Source of the DNA: Scortum barcoo
Taxonomy: Eukaryota > Chordata > Actinopteri > Centrarchiformes > Terapontidae
Length of the DNA: 64,000 nt
Direction of reading: 5' to 3'
Assembly (NCBI GenBank): GCA_023238725.1
Contig: CM041546.1
Span: 19,273,992 to 19,337,991, forward strand
Below are positions 37,101-49,100 of this stretch, piece after piece. Position numbers and translations under genes: made by a program. How positions within the stretch are numbered: position 1 is the first letter of the stretch; each line of letters starts with the position of its first letter. The notes under the pieces were generated by a model, which saw nothing but the letters and a program-made list of their open reading frames with translations, was not told the origin of the DNA and ran no database searches.

Positions 37101-40100
37101 CCACTCTGCAACAGACTGGCAAAGTTCCCACATCGAAGCTTCCCCAAAAACCACAAACAATATCTCTTGATTCACAGCCGTCAGTTCTCCAGTGGCCTTG
37201 TAGTAGAAGATCAATGCCCGTCTATGGCTTACAGTGCTTTTAGAAAGGGAGATGGGGGGATCAAATTAACACTCTGCCAAGAAGAGCCCCTTCTTGATCA
37301 GCGTCCAGAAATGGAGGTTGCTTTTTCCTCCCCGGTGCTCTGATGAGGCTGTTTGACATGCGAGGAGGCTCCTGCAGGCAGGCGGCGTACAGAAATAATT
37401 GAGTGTGGCGGTTAGGAGGTTGTGCCAGTGGTGGCGTGTAGTAAAGAGAGACAGATCCTTTTGTGTGCGGGGAGAATCGACTGCTCGAGCTGAGGGAGCG
37501 AGGCGGAAATGAAGAGCGGGAGAGAAAGACATTGGAGATGGAAAGGAGGAAGGAAGGAAGGAGAGAAAAAGGGGGCTGAAATAGAGCAGACCAGCTCCAG
37601 GCAGCGGCAGCAGACGGAGAGAAGAGGAAGGCAAAGAGTCAAAAAGTGGAAAAGCGTTTTTAATGACGAGGAAAGGAAGGGTGACAAAAAGACGAAGACC
37701 AGAGACGGGAAAGAGGGGCAGATGCCAGCCACTAGAACTGATTGTTCTCGATGACTAATCTCTGGATGAAACTTCAATTACAGGACAAAGCTAATAAGCA
37801 GAGCGCTGTGAGTGACAGAGAGGCAGATCTAGAGAAGACAGAGAATGAGATAAACAAAATAAACCGACTGATGAAGGCATAAAAGGCAGCAGGGGACATC
37901 ATCAGATCTCTTGCCGGCTTAGAGATCTAGGATGTGTTAATACTAGTCACATAAATGTACTCTAATGCGGTCATACAATACATAATAGTTTTTTGTCCCG
38001 CGCTTAATGTAACTGTCAATGCAGTATTGTGAAACTGCCTTGTGAAGTGTCCTCGTTAATTAAAAGTGCTGTGCTTGGGTATTTTAAAATCAATAAACAA
38101 CTGCAGCATTGATTTGGGGAACTTAGAATGATTACCACAAGTACAAAAGATCATCATTTAGATGAATGTCAGCATCCTACAGCATCTTCAGTACATTTTC
38201 TATTGTTTTCTAAATTAATCTAACATCAGGTTTGGTAAATGTATTCCTAATTTTAAGACAGAGGTTCTGCATTGTTTAAGCCATGGCCTCCTATTTTTAC
38301 AATATTAGGGTTATATTATGTTTGAGAAGAAATGGTTCATATGATGTGTCAACTCTGGACAGCCGTCATAGAAATTATCATTGTTTAAACAAGGCGTTAA
38401 ATATGATAACCGCAAACATTTGAATACAGTCTTCATTCGTATTGACGCAATGGTTTATACACATGAAAAAGACAGAAATGAAGTAAAGTTAGACAATAAA
38501 AGCCAATGTAAGTATAAGCACATAAGTGCTTTATTGCATTCGGCTTTGACGTTTTGGTTGTATAAGGAGGAATGCATTGCGTGTCAGCATTGCTCTTAAA
38601 TTGTAATATGCATCACATCTAACCTACTGAAACAGAAAATTCTCACATGTGAGTTTGTTAACTCTGTTTTACCTTCCTAAATCCTTTACTTCTCTGATGA
38701 ATCTTATTTGACTGAGCAGGATCAGTTTACCCAAACTAAAAAATAGACTGTATATATACAGTGGTGTGCAGCCATACAGATACTTTCTTGTTTTATGTGT
38801 TTGTGTTAGGAGATATCTGGCTTTAAGATTTTGGGCTTCACCTAAATACAGTGGAGCTGAATACTTTGCTGTGAACTGTTGTCATTGTCAATTTTCTACC
38901 GAAGAAATAGTCCCTATGAGAACTGTTGGCAGCATGCTCTGTGGATTTTCCAGAGGAACAGGGAAAGTGGAAAAATACACTGCTATTGGATTTCTAAATG
39001 ACACTTCTCAGTGGTGTGAACCAGAATTCGATTCGACTCCATTGTTTTGGGTGTAGCGGCTTACATCTTAGAGGACAAAATCTCAAAATCTGACCCCTTT
39101 AAACCTATATAAAACTATATGAAATATATATGACAAAACTATATGAAAAGATGCAGACCCTTTAAGCTGATGCATTATTTGGCAATATATTAGTTAGTTC
39201 ACAGGTGAAAAAGTGGTGTAGTAGTGGTTAGCCCTGTTGCCTCACAGCAAGAGGTCGAGGCAGGCCCTTCTGTGTGGAGTTTGCATGTTCTCCCTGTGCT
39301 TTGCGTGGGTTCTCTCTGGGTACTCCAGCTTCCTCCCACAATCCAAAGACATGCAGTTTAGGTTAACTGACATCTCTAAATTGCCCCTAGGTGTGCATGT
39401 TTGTCTGTCTTTCAATGTTAGCCCTGCGACTGACTGGCGATCCAGTCCAGGGTGTACCCTGCCTCTCACCCAAAGCCCAAAGCACTCCTGTGTGACCCTG
39501 TGTGTGCTCAGGATAAGCAGGTTTAGAAGATAGATGGATAGTTAGTTCACACCAGTAAACTTGCTTAACTTAAGTCCCGTTGCATTTTCTCTAATCCTAT
39601 TTGTATACGATGTGCCAAATTTTCACCATTGGCGATATGCCAAATTAACCATCACCGGATTACTCTGATGCTCAACACATGAAAACATGATGATTCATAG
39701 CCAAGTTTTGGAGTTTAAAGAACATCTGTTTTCTATTATTCCTAAACACATTTATTTCGATGGACATCTGTGAGGGAAATGAAATGATACAATATCCACA
39801 TTAAAAGTGTGTACTTTGGTGCAAATAGTAAAATACACTCACCACAATAAGGTTCCACATGCGGGCAGCTTCGGCCACCAACGTGGAGACGCCACTGCAC
39901 CCGGGCATCAGGACAATCTTGATGGGCTCAGTGTACAGAAGGTCGTACAGCAACTTGGTGGCTTCTCCTGGGTCACACTGGAAGGACAAAATGACAAAGC
40001 CTTAAATGGATGGACAGATTAACAGATGGATGGGCGGATCAATAATAAGGGAGAGAAATGAATTGAGGGGATCGAAGGAGAGCGAAAGTGGAGGGGGTGC

Positions 40101-43100
40101 AGACATGGAGGAGTCAGAGGGAGAAAAATGGGAAAGATAAGAGTGAGGGAGACAGATGGAATGAGAGCAGAGGGTGAGAAAAAAAGGAAGAAACAAATAA
40201 GCAATGAAGTGTGAGAGATGGCGGCAAAAGTAGAAAAGAGAATAGAGTTGATAGAGCAGGGAGGGACAAAAAGGCCAATGCAAATGTGAAAATAGGAGAA
40301 AGAAAATGACAAGTGACGCAAATGGAAAGACCAAAACAGACGGGGTCAAGCTATAGTAAAGGAACATCACACAGGAGCAGCCAAAAAAAAAAAACAAAAT
40401 GAGAAGAGAAAAGACAGGCTGGGGTGACGGAAAAAAAAAGAGTTCACATCCACGCAGCCAGATCGTATCATCAAAACACAACGCGCTGTCCACAAATCAA
40501 GATGCAAAAACAGGAAGACAGGCAGAAACCAAACAAAAGTGAGCCCCGGCGACCAAAACAGCGGCCATCACAAGTCATTACAAGCCTCCAATAAAGTCGT
40601 TTGCAGCATGTCTAGGTGGCGAGAGTGTGGCTGGAATGATCCATCACTACCCTGTCAGCCAGATTACCGACAGGCCGTCACCGCCGCGCTGCTCATCAGA
40701 GTCACAGATAAACTGGCCTGACACATCTAATGATTCAGCATGGAAAAGGAGGCATGGCTCGCACACACAAATGCACAGGTGCACGTTTTTAAGAAACACA
40801 CCCCAGATGAGTGTCACAAGCAATCGCACCGCAGCCGATGATGGCGACGGCCAATACGGCTCCTAATTGGGGTGTTTGTCTCAACGGCTGAATTGTCTCT
40901 TTGAGGCAGCCCTGTGATTTTTCTGAAGCGGTAATCACCACTCAAGGCCGAGAAATATTTGGAATAGCTGTGCTTCTTATTGAGTGATGTGTTTTCCATT
41001 AACTCTAGATTGGATGGAATTATAGTGGTGTCATGCCATCGCAGGATGTTTACATGCACTAGATAATTCAATCTGAACCCTTTAAATTAAAGTAGAGGTC
41101 TAACTGTTGTCTCCCTCACATAAAGGTCACTACAAGTTTTCTTTATTGGTCTGCATCAAAGTAAAAAATGCTGCTTGTATCACTGATATTCATGGCCCTC
41201 TGATTTATAGTGCCACATACCGGGCCGGGATGCACGCCATCAATGTGATCACTGCAGACTGCAGAAAACCAAGGTCGCAGCATCTGTTAACGTCTCCTGC
41301 ATCCGATTTAGAGCGTGTTCAGGAGCTCAGGCACTCCCTGGTCACTTGTGTGCACCCTCAAGGAAATAATACTGTGAGGCGACCATAATGAGGAGAAAAG
41401 GCACAGCAGAGTTTTAAGTGTGAGCTAAACCTGCGACCATTCCTCTATTAGTCTTTGTTTGTGAACCGCTGCTGCCTGACCTGATTAGCTCTAACAAGGA
41501 CACATTAACTTTCAAACCAAGGCCGACGCATTCAGTATAACACGGTCTGTCCATTGGCTTTGAACAGAAGCCACGTTGGCATGTTGCCCCAAAAACAGCA
41601 TCGACTGGAGACAAATTTGGGCTACAGGGTGAAGCTTGCTGCAGTTTAAGAAGGCAGTTTAATCCTTCACCAAGAATCGTGGCCTTGGTCTGTTTGAATT
41701 CACTTGTTAGCTGTTTATGTAAAAAGTGATTAAATATGATAAACAACTCTTCCTAGCCAACACCTGAGCAAGTATCATTTGGCTCCTATAACATTACTGG
41801 ACTCAGGATGGACAGAAGTTAGCTAAATATGAGCATGTGATATACCTATTGACAGATCAACGTCTCATGCTTTTGGTCACCACGGTGGTCATTTTCCAAA
41901 AAAAACACCCTTTTTACCTGAAACTTAAAGATCTCTGTAACTTCAAAGCTGTCTGGCAGTCCTATGATGTAATAAATCCTTGAAAATGTGATGCCCAAAT
42001 TCATTCAAGATCAAAGATCATTTGTTCTTTGTTTGTTCATTTGTTTCAATTTAACACACCATCACAAAGAGCAGGGTGGCTTGATCACCAAAACCTGCAG
42101 CAGGGAAAGTTCCAGGGGAGCTGACTTTTACATCTTTTGACTCATTGACAAACTACAAAACAAAATCTGCACAGGATTCTTTGTTTTGGAGTGCGTGCTC
42201 ATATAATTACTCACTGAGTCTGTCTCCATGCACTGCCGGCCATCTTCAGTTCCCCGGGTTAATAGCATTAATATTGACTGGGAAAGCAGCTTCACAATAT
42301 GGATGTCATATTGGAATAGGCAACCTTGTGCGATGCAGAGCTGAGAGGCCGCAGGTTTTTTTTTTTCTTCCAGTCAATCTCCACACCAGCTGATTTCACC
42401 GATCACTTCCTCCTCTTTGGCGATCCTGAGTAAAATCAGCTGCTGCCTGTCGGGCGTCCACAGCACGCGGTTGTTTATATTCATCATTAAACAAATTGCC
42501 GCGTTATTTCTGTGTGAGAGAAATACAGATTGACGCGTGGACCTTTTTAAATACTGTCTCTCCCGAAGGTTGTTTGTGTTCTCTGTCACTGTGGCTGTGG
42601 GCTGGCTGCATGCTGAGAAGAAGCTTGTTAACTTTCTGGCGTTACACAGTTTTAACCATACTCTGATGAGCGGTAATTCATCGCCTACGCTGATTACCTT
42701 TGAATTATTTAATCAATCTATCATTACCATCCAACGTTACGCCTTTTAAGAATAGCTTGTTTTCATAAATGTTGTAGCGTGTAGAAATTAGAAACATTTT
42801 TCAGAAGGGCGGATCCTCCTGACCTTGCAGAGGTTATGTGAGTATCTGAGACAAAGAGCATTTATGCCTCGAGTCACTTGTTTGAGTCACTATTATTTTC
42901 CTAAATATTAACTTGCCGTCTGATATGCCGTATAATGTTTTATATATTTTGATGCTTGTTTTTTTATTGGAACAACACTCATAACACTGTAGAGTGCATA
43001 GTTTAACTATAGTTACAGAGACACACTTGGAGCTTCAGCTATGAAATTATATTGCTTGAATGTTTGCTGGGAAAATATGATGGCATGCCACAGTGAGCCT

Positions 43101-46100
43101 TATTGGGTGGTAAATCAATGCTAAACCCAATCACTAGTGGACAAAATAAACTTTAAAATCCCTCAATTATCACACCCCCTTTGATTTTTCAGTGTAAAAG
43201 GTCAAACTTTTCCTCAGTTTGCAAGATTACAGAACTGGCTGTTTAAATTCAGTACTCTCTTACAATTCAGTACCCCTTCCAGTTGCCTACAGGCTGTCTG
43301 TCCTCAGTGGAATGAAGGGGGTGTATTGATGAACACATTTGCTAAATGAAACGAGACTCCATAGTTGAACCTTTTAAACATCCAAGTGTTTCTTTGAGCA
43401 TACAAAGTGAAACCTCTGATTAAACAGTAACCCAATGGGAATAAGGTGCAGTAAGGGATGAAAAAGCACACAGTCAGACAGTTTTATTGGGTGGTAAACC
43501 AATGCCATCACTAGTTCTGCTAGTTCTGCTAATCATTAGTTATCAAACACCCCTTAAAGATTGAAATGCCTTAATCATCTTATATTAAATAAGGGACCTT
43601 TAGATCTCCAAAATGTACTGCCTTATTCTTTCAACATTATGGAACAGGCAGCTCAAATAAAGACTTTCATCATTAAAAACCTTCATCTTTAATGTAAGGG
43701 CAGACAAAGGAGGAGCAAAATCGAATAAAATCTGTTGTTTTACTCCTCACAGTCACTTATCCCATTCTCAATCCACCTTAACGCTAAAATGAAAAGCTTA
43801 ACAGGCTGTAAAGCTTCAAAACAAAGGAGGTCTATTCTTGAACACGATTGGAAAATGTCTACAGTTGAAGCTTTCAGTCATCCGCGTTCTTTCTGTGAGA
43901 AATGAAACCTTTCGTAACAAAATGGGAACACGGCGTAATAAGAGGTGAAAAAAGCACACAGTCTCCCTTATGAAAAAAATGGAGAGAAAACAGGGGTGTT
44001 GGCAGGTATGCAATAAAGGCTGAGGAATCTCTGCTATTCTTAGAGGTCTGTCTTCCACAACCCTCTGGGGTCATCACCATTTCCACTTTCATTTCTAGCC
44101 CTCCTTGGCTCATGAGAGCACCTGGGTTGACGGCCCCCGATACCATTCGCAGGCACACACACATACATTTACCAACACGCACACACTCACAGATTAATGC
44201 CCGTGTGTGTACACAGTCATAAAAATGCACTTGTGCAGCTCCACATAAATGACATGGTGCCACCGCTTCTGCCGCTGTCCACGGTGCTGAAATTCCCGGA
44301 GCCAATATCAGTGTCAACGTGAACATGCCCGTGTACCCTTTTCAATCAGTCAAACCCAGCCTGCGAGAACCTTTGAGAGAAACTGAAGGTTCCCGGGGCT
44401 GGAGAAGAATGGGAGAAGACACTGACTCCTCATAATACACAATATAATTACACTCCAGATTGAATAATATAAAAAGAGTGTGAAGAGGGGATAAGATAAG
44501 GGCCTGGGGGACAGCCTATGTATTGAATCTCAAAGCATGCTCAGCTACATTCTCTAATTTCCTCATAATTACGTCTGGCACCCCACTCCGGGCTTGTATG
44601 CCAGTGGACATGCATGAGAACCAGTGATGAATACCGGTTCTGCCACGGCGGACGGGAAATTGTGTCACGGCTGCCAATTAAAATAAAGGGCGGAAGTGAG
44701 GGAAGCACCTTCCATTTCACCATTTCTCTGTATCTCCACTGTCTCACTCCATCACTGTTAATAATTGATCAAAGTTTGCAGTCTCTGCTTTGATATATCC
44801 ATGGCAACGGCCTGTGCGGAGAGTGTGTGTAGATCTCAGAAGGCTGTAAATAGTCTGATGCTGTCGCCAGAATAGCCAGAGAAACAAGCCGTTCTGCTAC
44901 CATGGGGTATCTGCATCCATTAAAAGGACAGGCTGGGATTAAGTGTTGAGCTTCATGAATATTGTATGATGTTGAACAAGCTGAGGACATCGCTTGATAC
45001 TCCCAACTCTAATGGTCGCGGACCAGCGGCGCACACGTGTGTTTACACACCTGTTTGCCAAATCCAAGTCAAACCTTAATGCATGTCTTCAATTCAGCAC
45101 TGCTGTTGGACTTTAAGGGGCGCAATAAAAGTTCCTCATCGTGATAAATTCAGGTCAAGAGAGTCTGCTGCATAATTACTCTTCGCCAGCCTTGATCTTG
45201 AGATGCGGGCAAACAAAGGGCCAGTTACGCCCTTGTCTTAATCGCACAGTTAAACAAAGAAGTCACACAGTGGAAATTTTGGTCTCTGACCAAACAAGAA
45301 TGAGGAGCGAGTCTAATAGCTGGATGTAAATATGATAGCTAATTAATCCCTTTTCTTATGATTGCTTTTCCACCTCTTGGAGGGTAAGATCCTCATTACT
45401 ATTCGAGCCAGGTGAAAAATGTTTGCAATCAGAAGGTAAAAAAAAACCTGATTCCAAACACACGGTACCCAGAGCAGGAGCAATAATATCCCCTCTTGAC
45501 TTAATTCAAGGAATTAGCCGGTGTCACTCAGACAATGTTATACCAGCCTCTTTGAGCTGTTCTGTTCAAAGGATCTGCATCTATTTCTCGAGCCGGAGGC
45601 GCCAGCGACTCCTGAAGCACAAGGAACGATGTTTTCCAATCCCTATGAAATCTGTTCATGCGATTGCTTTATCTTTATGTTTATGGCAGCTACATCTGCA
45701 GCTGCCTGCCTCACTACACTTGTAATCAGAGGACACACACACACAGACACACATTTGATCTGTTTAGCATTCGATTGCAAATAACAAGGTGTATGCATTA
45801 CAGAATGAGAATAAGCATGCACTGTTCTGTCGGCTCTGCATACATCCAGCACATGAATTTGCACACATATTTTCACAGAGCTGAAACCTTATTTGTTTCT
45901 GTGGCTTGCTTCAAGAGTAACTGTGTTGCCATGCCAACTCTCCCTCTCTCTCCTCTCTCTCTCTCATCTCACACACATTCACACACATTCACACACACAC
46001 ACACACACACACACTCTCTCTCTCTCTCTCTCTCCCTGCTATTCTGTTTAACAGGATTCCAATGCAGAGCCTTGTACACCAATCAGAATAAAGCTCGTAG

Positions 46101-49100
46101 CAAATTTCTAACCAGTTCCAGTACAGTTAACTGTTTGGTGCCCCGGCCACTCTCCAGGCATCTGTCCTGCAGCATGATTGATAACAAACCTCAAGAGGGG
46201 AGACAGAGAGGATCTCCAGTAATTGTTTTCGTGTGTCTCCACTCATCCCATTGCTGAGAAAAATGGTTCCTTTTTGCGGGGAAAACTTTAAGAATAACAA
46301 TTAGGACATGAGACGGCCAGGCGCACATAAAACCTTAAATCCCCACAAACATAAATAACAAGCTTTTTTTATTAAAGTCTATGTCAGTGTAGTGGGTGGT
46401 AAACTGGGGCAGCGAGGGGAAATGAAAGCAGTCAGGGGGCGGATATTGGATTTATAGTTGTTGATAATGCTGACATTTTAAAATATCACCATGATTAATG
46501 ATTGATGAGCAACAAGCAGGAGGTGTGTTTGTTCATTAAACCAGCACTGCACATGGCTGGGCGGCCCCCTTTGTTAAGCAGAGTGAGGACTTGAGAGTTA
46601 GTTATCAGCGGGGTGACCTTTTTGCGAAAGCTCCTCTTTGAGATCTGTGACACCGGGAGGAAGGGCAGGCCGTGTTCCTCGAAAGAGCAGCCCGTGTGCT
46701 GCTGTTTTTCACATACCTGCCGTGACTCCTCGGGGGTAAAACCAGGGTGGAACATGCAAAAAGCCCCTCAAAAAAAAAGTCAGAAAAGCACAGTGAAACA
46801 CAAACAGAACCAAAGGCAGGTGATGAATGATCTGCAGCACTCTCGAGCCTGACACAACAGAGGCAGATGCTCCTCGTGATCGCCTGAGAGGCAGGTCATT
46901 AGATCCCTCACTGACTGACACCACACATCACTGCGCGCCACCTCCTCCGACTCTCCTCCACACACACACACACTCACCATGCTGTCGTAGTGGATGAGCT
47001 CCAGTTCGTAGTCGGGCAGGATGTCGCTCCTGTTGTTCACCAGGTCCAGGGCCATCTGGGCGGAGGGCATGCACGCCTGACCGCCGGGCCAGCCTCCGCT
47101 CATGGGGAACAGCGCGCCGATGTAGAGCTTCTTCTTGCCTGCGGACGGCCGTGGCCAGAGGAGGAGAAGCACGATGAGAGACGCCCGGAGGAGCATCGCA
47201 TACCCGCGGGCTGCGCGAGTCACCCGCGAGGGGCTCGTGCGCATCACCGCCATGGTTCAAGGTGAGCTGAGGGCAGGCTGACCCCCACCCCAACCCCCCA
47301 AACCCCCAACCCTCTACCCCCTCTCACGGAGTCTAAGATGGTTTTACGCGCGAACCTCGCGCCTCGAAGTGCGAGCGGACTCAACACGTGTCCGGCTGCT
47401 CGGCGCGAGGCGACAACTATTTACTTTTAATTGCAAGTGTTTAGCGACTCTGCTGAATGGTTTAGCCGGCGTGTGATATCGCATAATGCATAATGGTTAA
47501 TAATACACGGCACGCTGGGTATTTTTTTTTTCTTCTTTCTTTTTTCGGGACGAAGTCAAACACAGTTCAGGCAGCCTCCGCTCGCAGCGATCAGGCGAGG
47601 ACGCAGAGGTGCCCATCAGTCAGACACACACACACACACACACACCGACCTCGACCCCGCAGTCACTTCCGCGCGCGTTTCATGCGCGAGAGCAAACTAA
47701 AGTAACGCGGCGCTCTGCGCGCGCAGTCAGACGACGAGCACCGGACAGCGACTTTTTTACAGCTCACGCGAAAAAAAAAAAAAAAAGAGGATGCGCGAAT
47801 CGGACCGGGTCAAATGAGCGTGGATTATTTTTTTGGGGGGGAGCTGCGGCTAAAATAAATAAATACAAAAAAATACGACTGGAGTGTGAACTGAGAGCGG
47901 AAGCATCGGGAATAGCAGGCTACATCTCCAACCCCCCTTTTTTTATAACGCAGCCGTTTTCCCACAGATGAAACGATCTGCCGCGGAGAAGCAGGCGCGC
48001 CACAGCTCTGCGTCTGATCCACTGCAGCACCGAGGCTGAGTGTGTGTGAGAGAGAGAGCTGGAGATGGAGAGAGGGAGGGAGGAGAGAGTGAGCTAGGAC
48101 AAGTCTGAAATGTATGCTGAGAGAGAGAGGGGGGGGAGGGGTGAGTGGTTGGGAGGGGGCTCTGGGCGAAATCTCCTCAAAGATTTTCTAATGAGTTACA
48201 CGCTGAGCTTAAGTTAAAGAGTACATCCATCCCACATGAGCACACAGCCTCATTTTGTCACATTTTCTCCTTTCTTCCTCCTCTCCTCCCCTCTCTCATC
48301 GCTTGCTGTGAGGCTGCTGGTTTACACCGTCTGCATCCGTTATCTGTTTTCTGATCAAAGTATGTGGTGCAAGCGGGTAGATACTGAGGCCACCTGGGTT
48401 AAAGGCCAACTTAAAGAGGCATTGATTACCCAGAGAGTCGTGTTTGTTTTCCCTAGAGTAGGCACGACTTCTGGCAGGTCATTTACATGCCTAAGTAGGA
48501 CGGGGCCATGTGGTGGAGGATCAGTATCACTGCATTCAAGAAGGCTCTGATATAGTTTTGTGATTTGGCAACTGTATGGTGAATGATGTAAAATGATCAA
48601 ACTGATGCTCGAGGTAATGATGCCATAGATAAATCTACTCCTGAATTATATCAGCCAACCCTACAACACAGCAACAAAAAGTTAAATCTCTCATTTGATT
48701 AGTTTTCTATCGGTGTGATACAGTATGATCAGATCATGTCGTAACTCCAGTCTATTACTCACTCAACAATAATATTCAGTGATGTTTGAGTAAAATGTAA
48801 CTAATGCTTCCAGTAATTTCAGTGACTACATTTTAATGTGTATAGGGCTGGTGTTTCTTTCCATAATTGAATCATCTGCCTATTATTTGTTCTATTAATC
48901 ACAGTTTTCCAAAGGCTGAGGTGACATCTTCAAATTGCTTGTTTTGTTGGTCCAAAAGCCCAAAATCCAAAGATTTTCACACAGAAAACAAAAGAAAAAT
49001 TAAAATTGAGAAGCTCAAACCTGATCATGTTTTTTATGGTTGTGTTTGAAAATTAAGTAAAATAATGAATTGGCAGTTGATTAGTATAGATGCCAAAAAC

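Larger units (their letters stand above)
34033..39842 (-). other. Large intron (5.8 kb)
   Basis: It contains a near-tandem duplication (34530-34600), three interspersed repeats (35725-35880, 36538-36780, 39215-39540), purine-rich sequence (37495-37720) and a palindromic CRE-like octamer at 36036-36043. An unassigned segment at 38750-39060 may be an old repeat. No exon is seen. Confidence 0.75.
39978..46977 (-). other. Large intron (7.0 kb) after the first shared exon
   Basis: It contains purine-rich sequence at 40010-40440, an old two-unit tandem repeat at about 43098-43970, a CT/CA microsatellite at 45943-46036, and unremarkable AT-rich sequence. No coding exon is recognised. Confidence 0.75.
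47130..48020 (-). promoter_or_regulatory. CpG-rich promoter region of isoform 1b
   Basis: It is markedly rich in CpG and GC compared with the surrounding introns, overlapping and upstream of the 1b ATG. It contains an ETS-like GCGGAAGTG (47664-47672) on the - strand. I see no convincing TATA box. The transcription start is not defined. A 1b promoter inside the 1a intron is established for mammals. Confidence 0.75.

Noticed and set aside
37266..37777. Overlapping open frames of about 120 codons on the - strand
   Set aside because: Low-complexity Ser/Leu/Phe-rich translation of a purine-rich + strand. No homology recognised.
38750..39060. Possible unrecorded gene or repeat (96-codon + strand frame)
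   Set aside because: Composition and the TA-rich edges suggest an old repeat, but I could not match it to a family and there is no splice or domain support.
39215..39290. Possible tRNA gene
   Set aside because: The A-box-like start belongs to a SINE-type repeat. The B box is missing and no cloverleaf can be drawn.
40002..40493. Open frame of 163 codons on the - strand, Phe/Leu/Ser-rich
   Set aside because: It arises from A/G-rich intron sequence next to the 39843-39977 exon. Low complexity, no recognisable domain.
45658..46257. Longest open frame in the window (199 codons, + strand)
   Set aside because: It runs through a CA/CT microsatellite and gives His/Thr/Ser/Leu repeats. It is antisense within an intron, with no conserved motif.
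46928..47293. Open frames antisense to, or in another frame of, the 1b exon
   Set aside because: They are GC-rich shadows of the correct frame, which has a strong start context, signal peptide and perfect homology.
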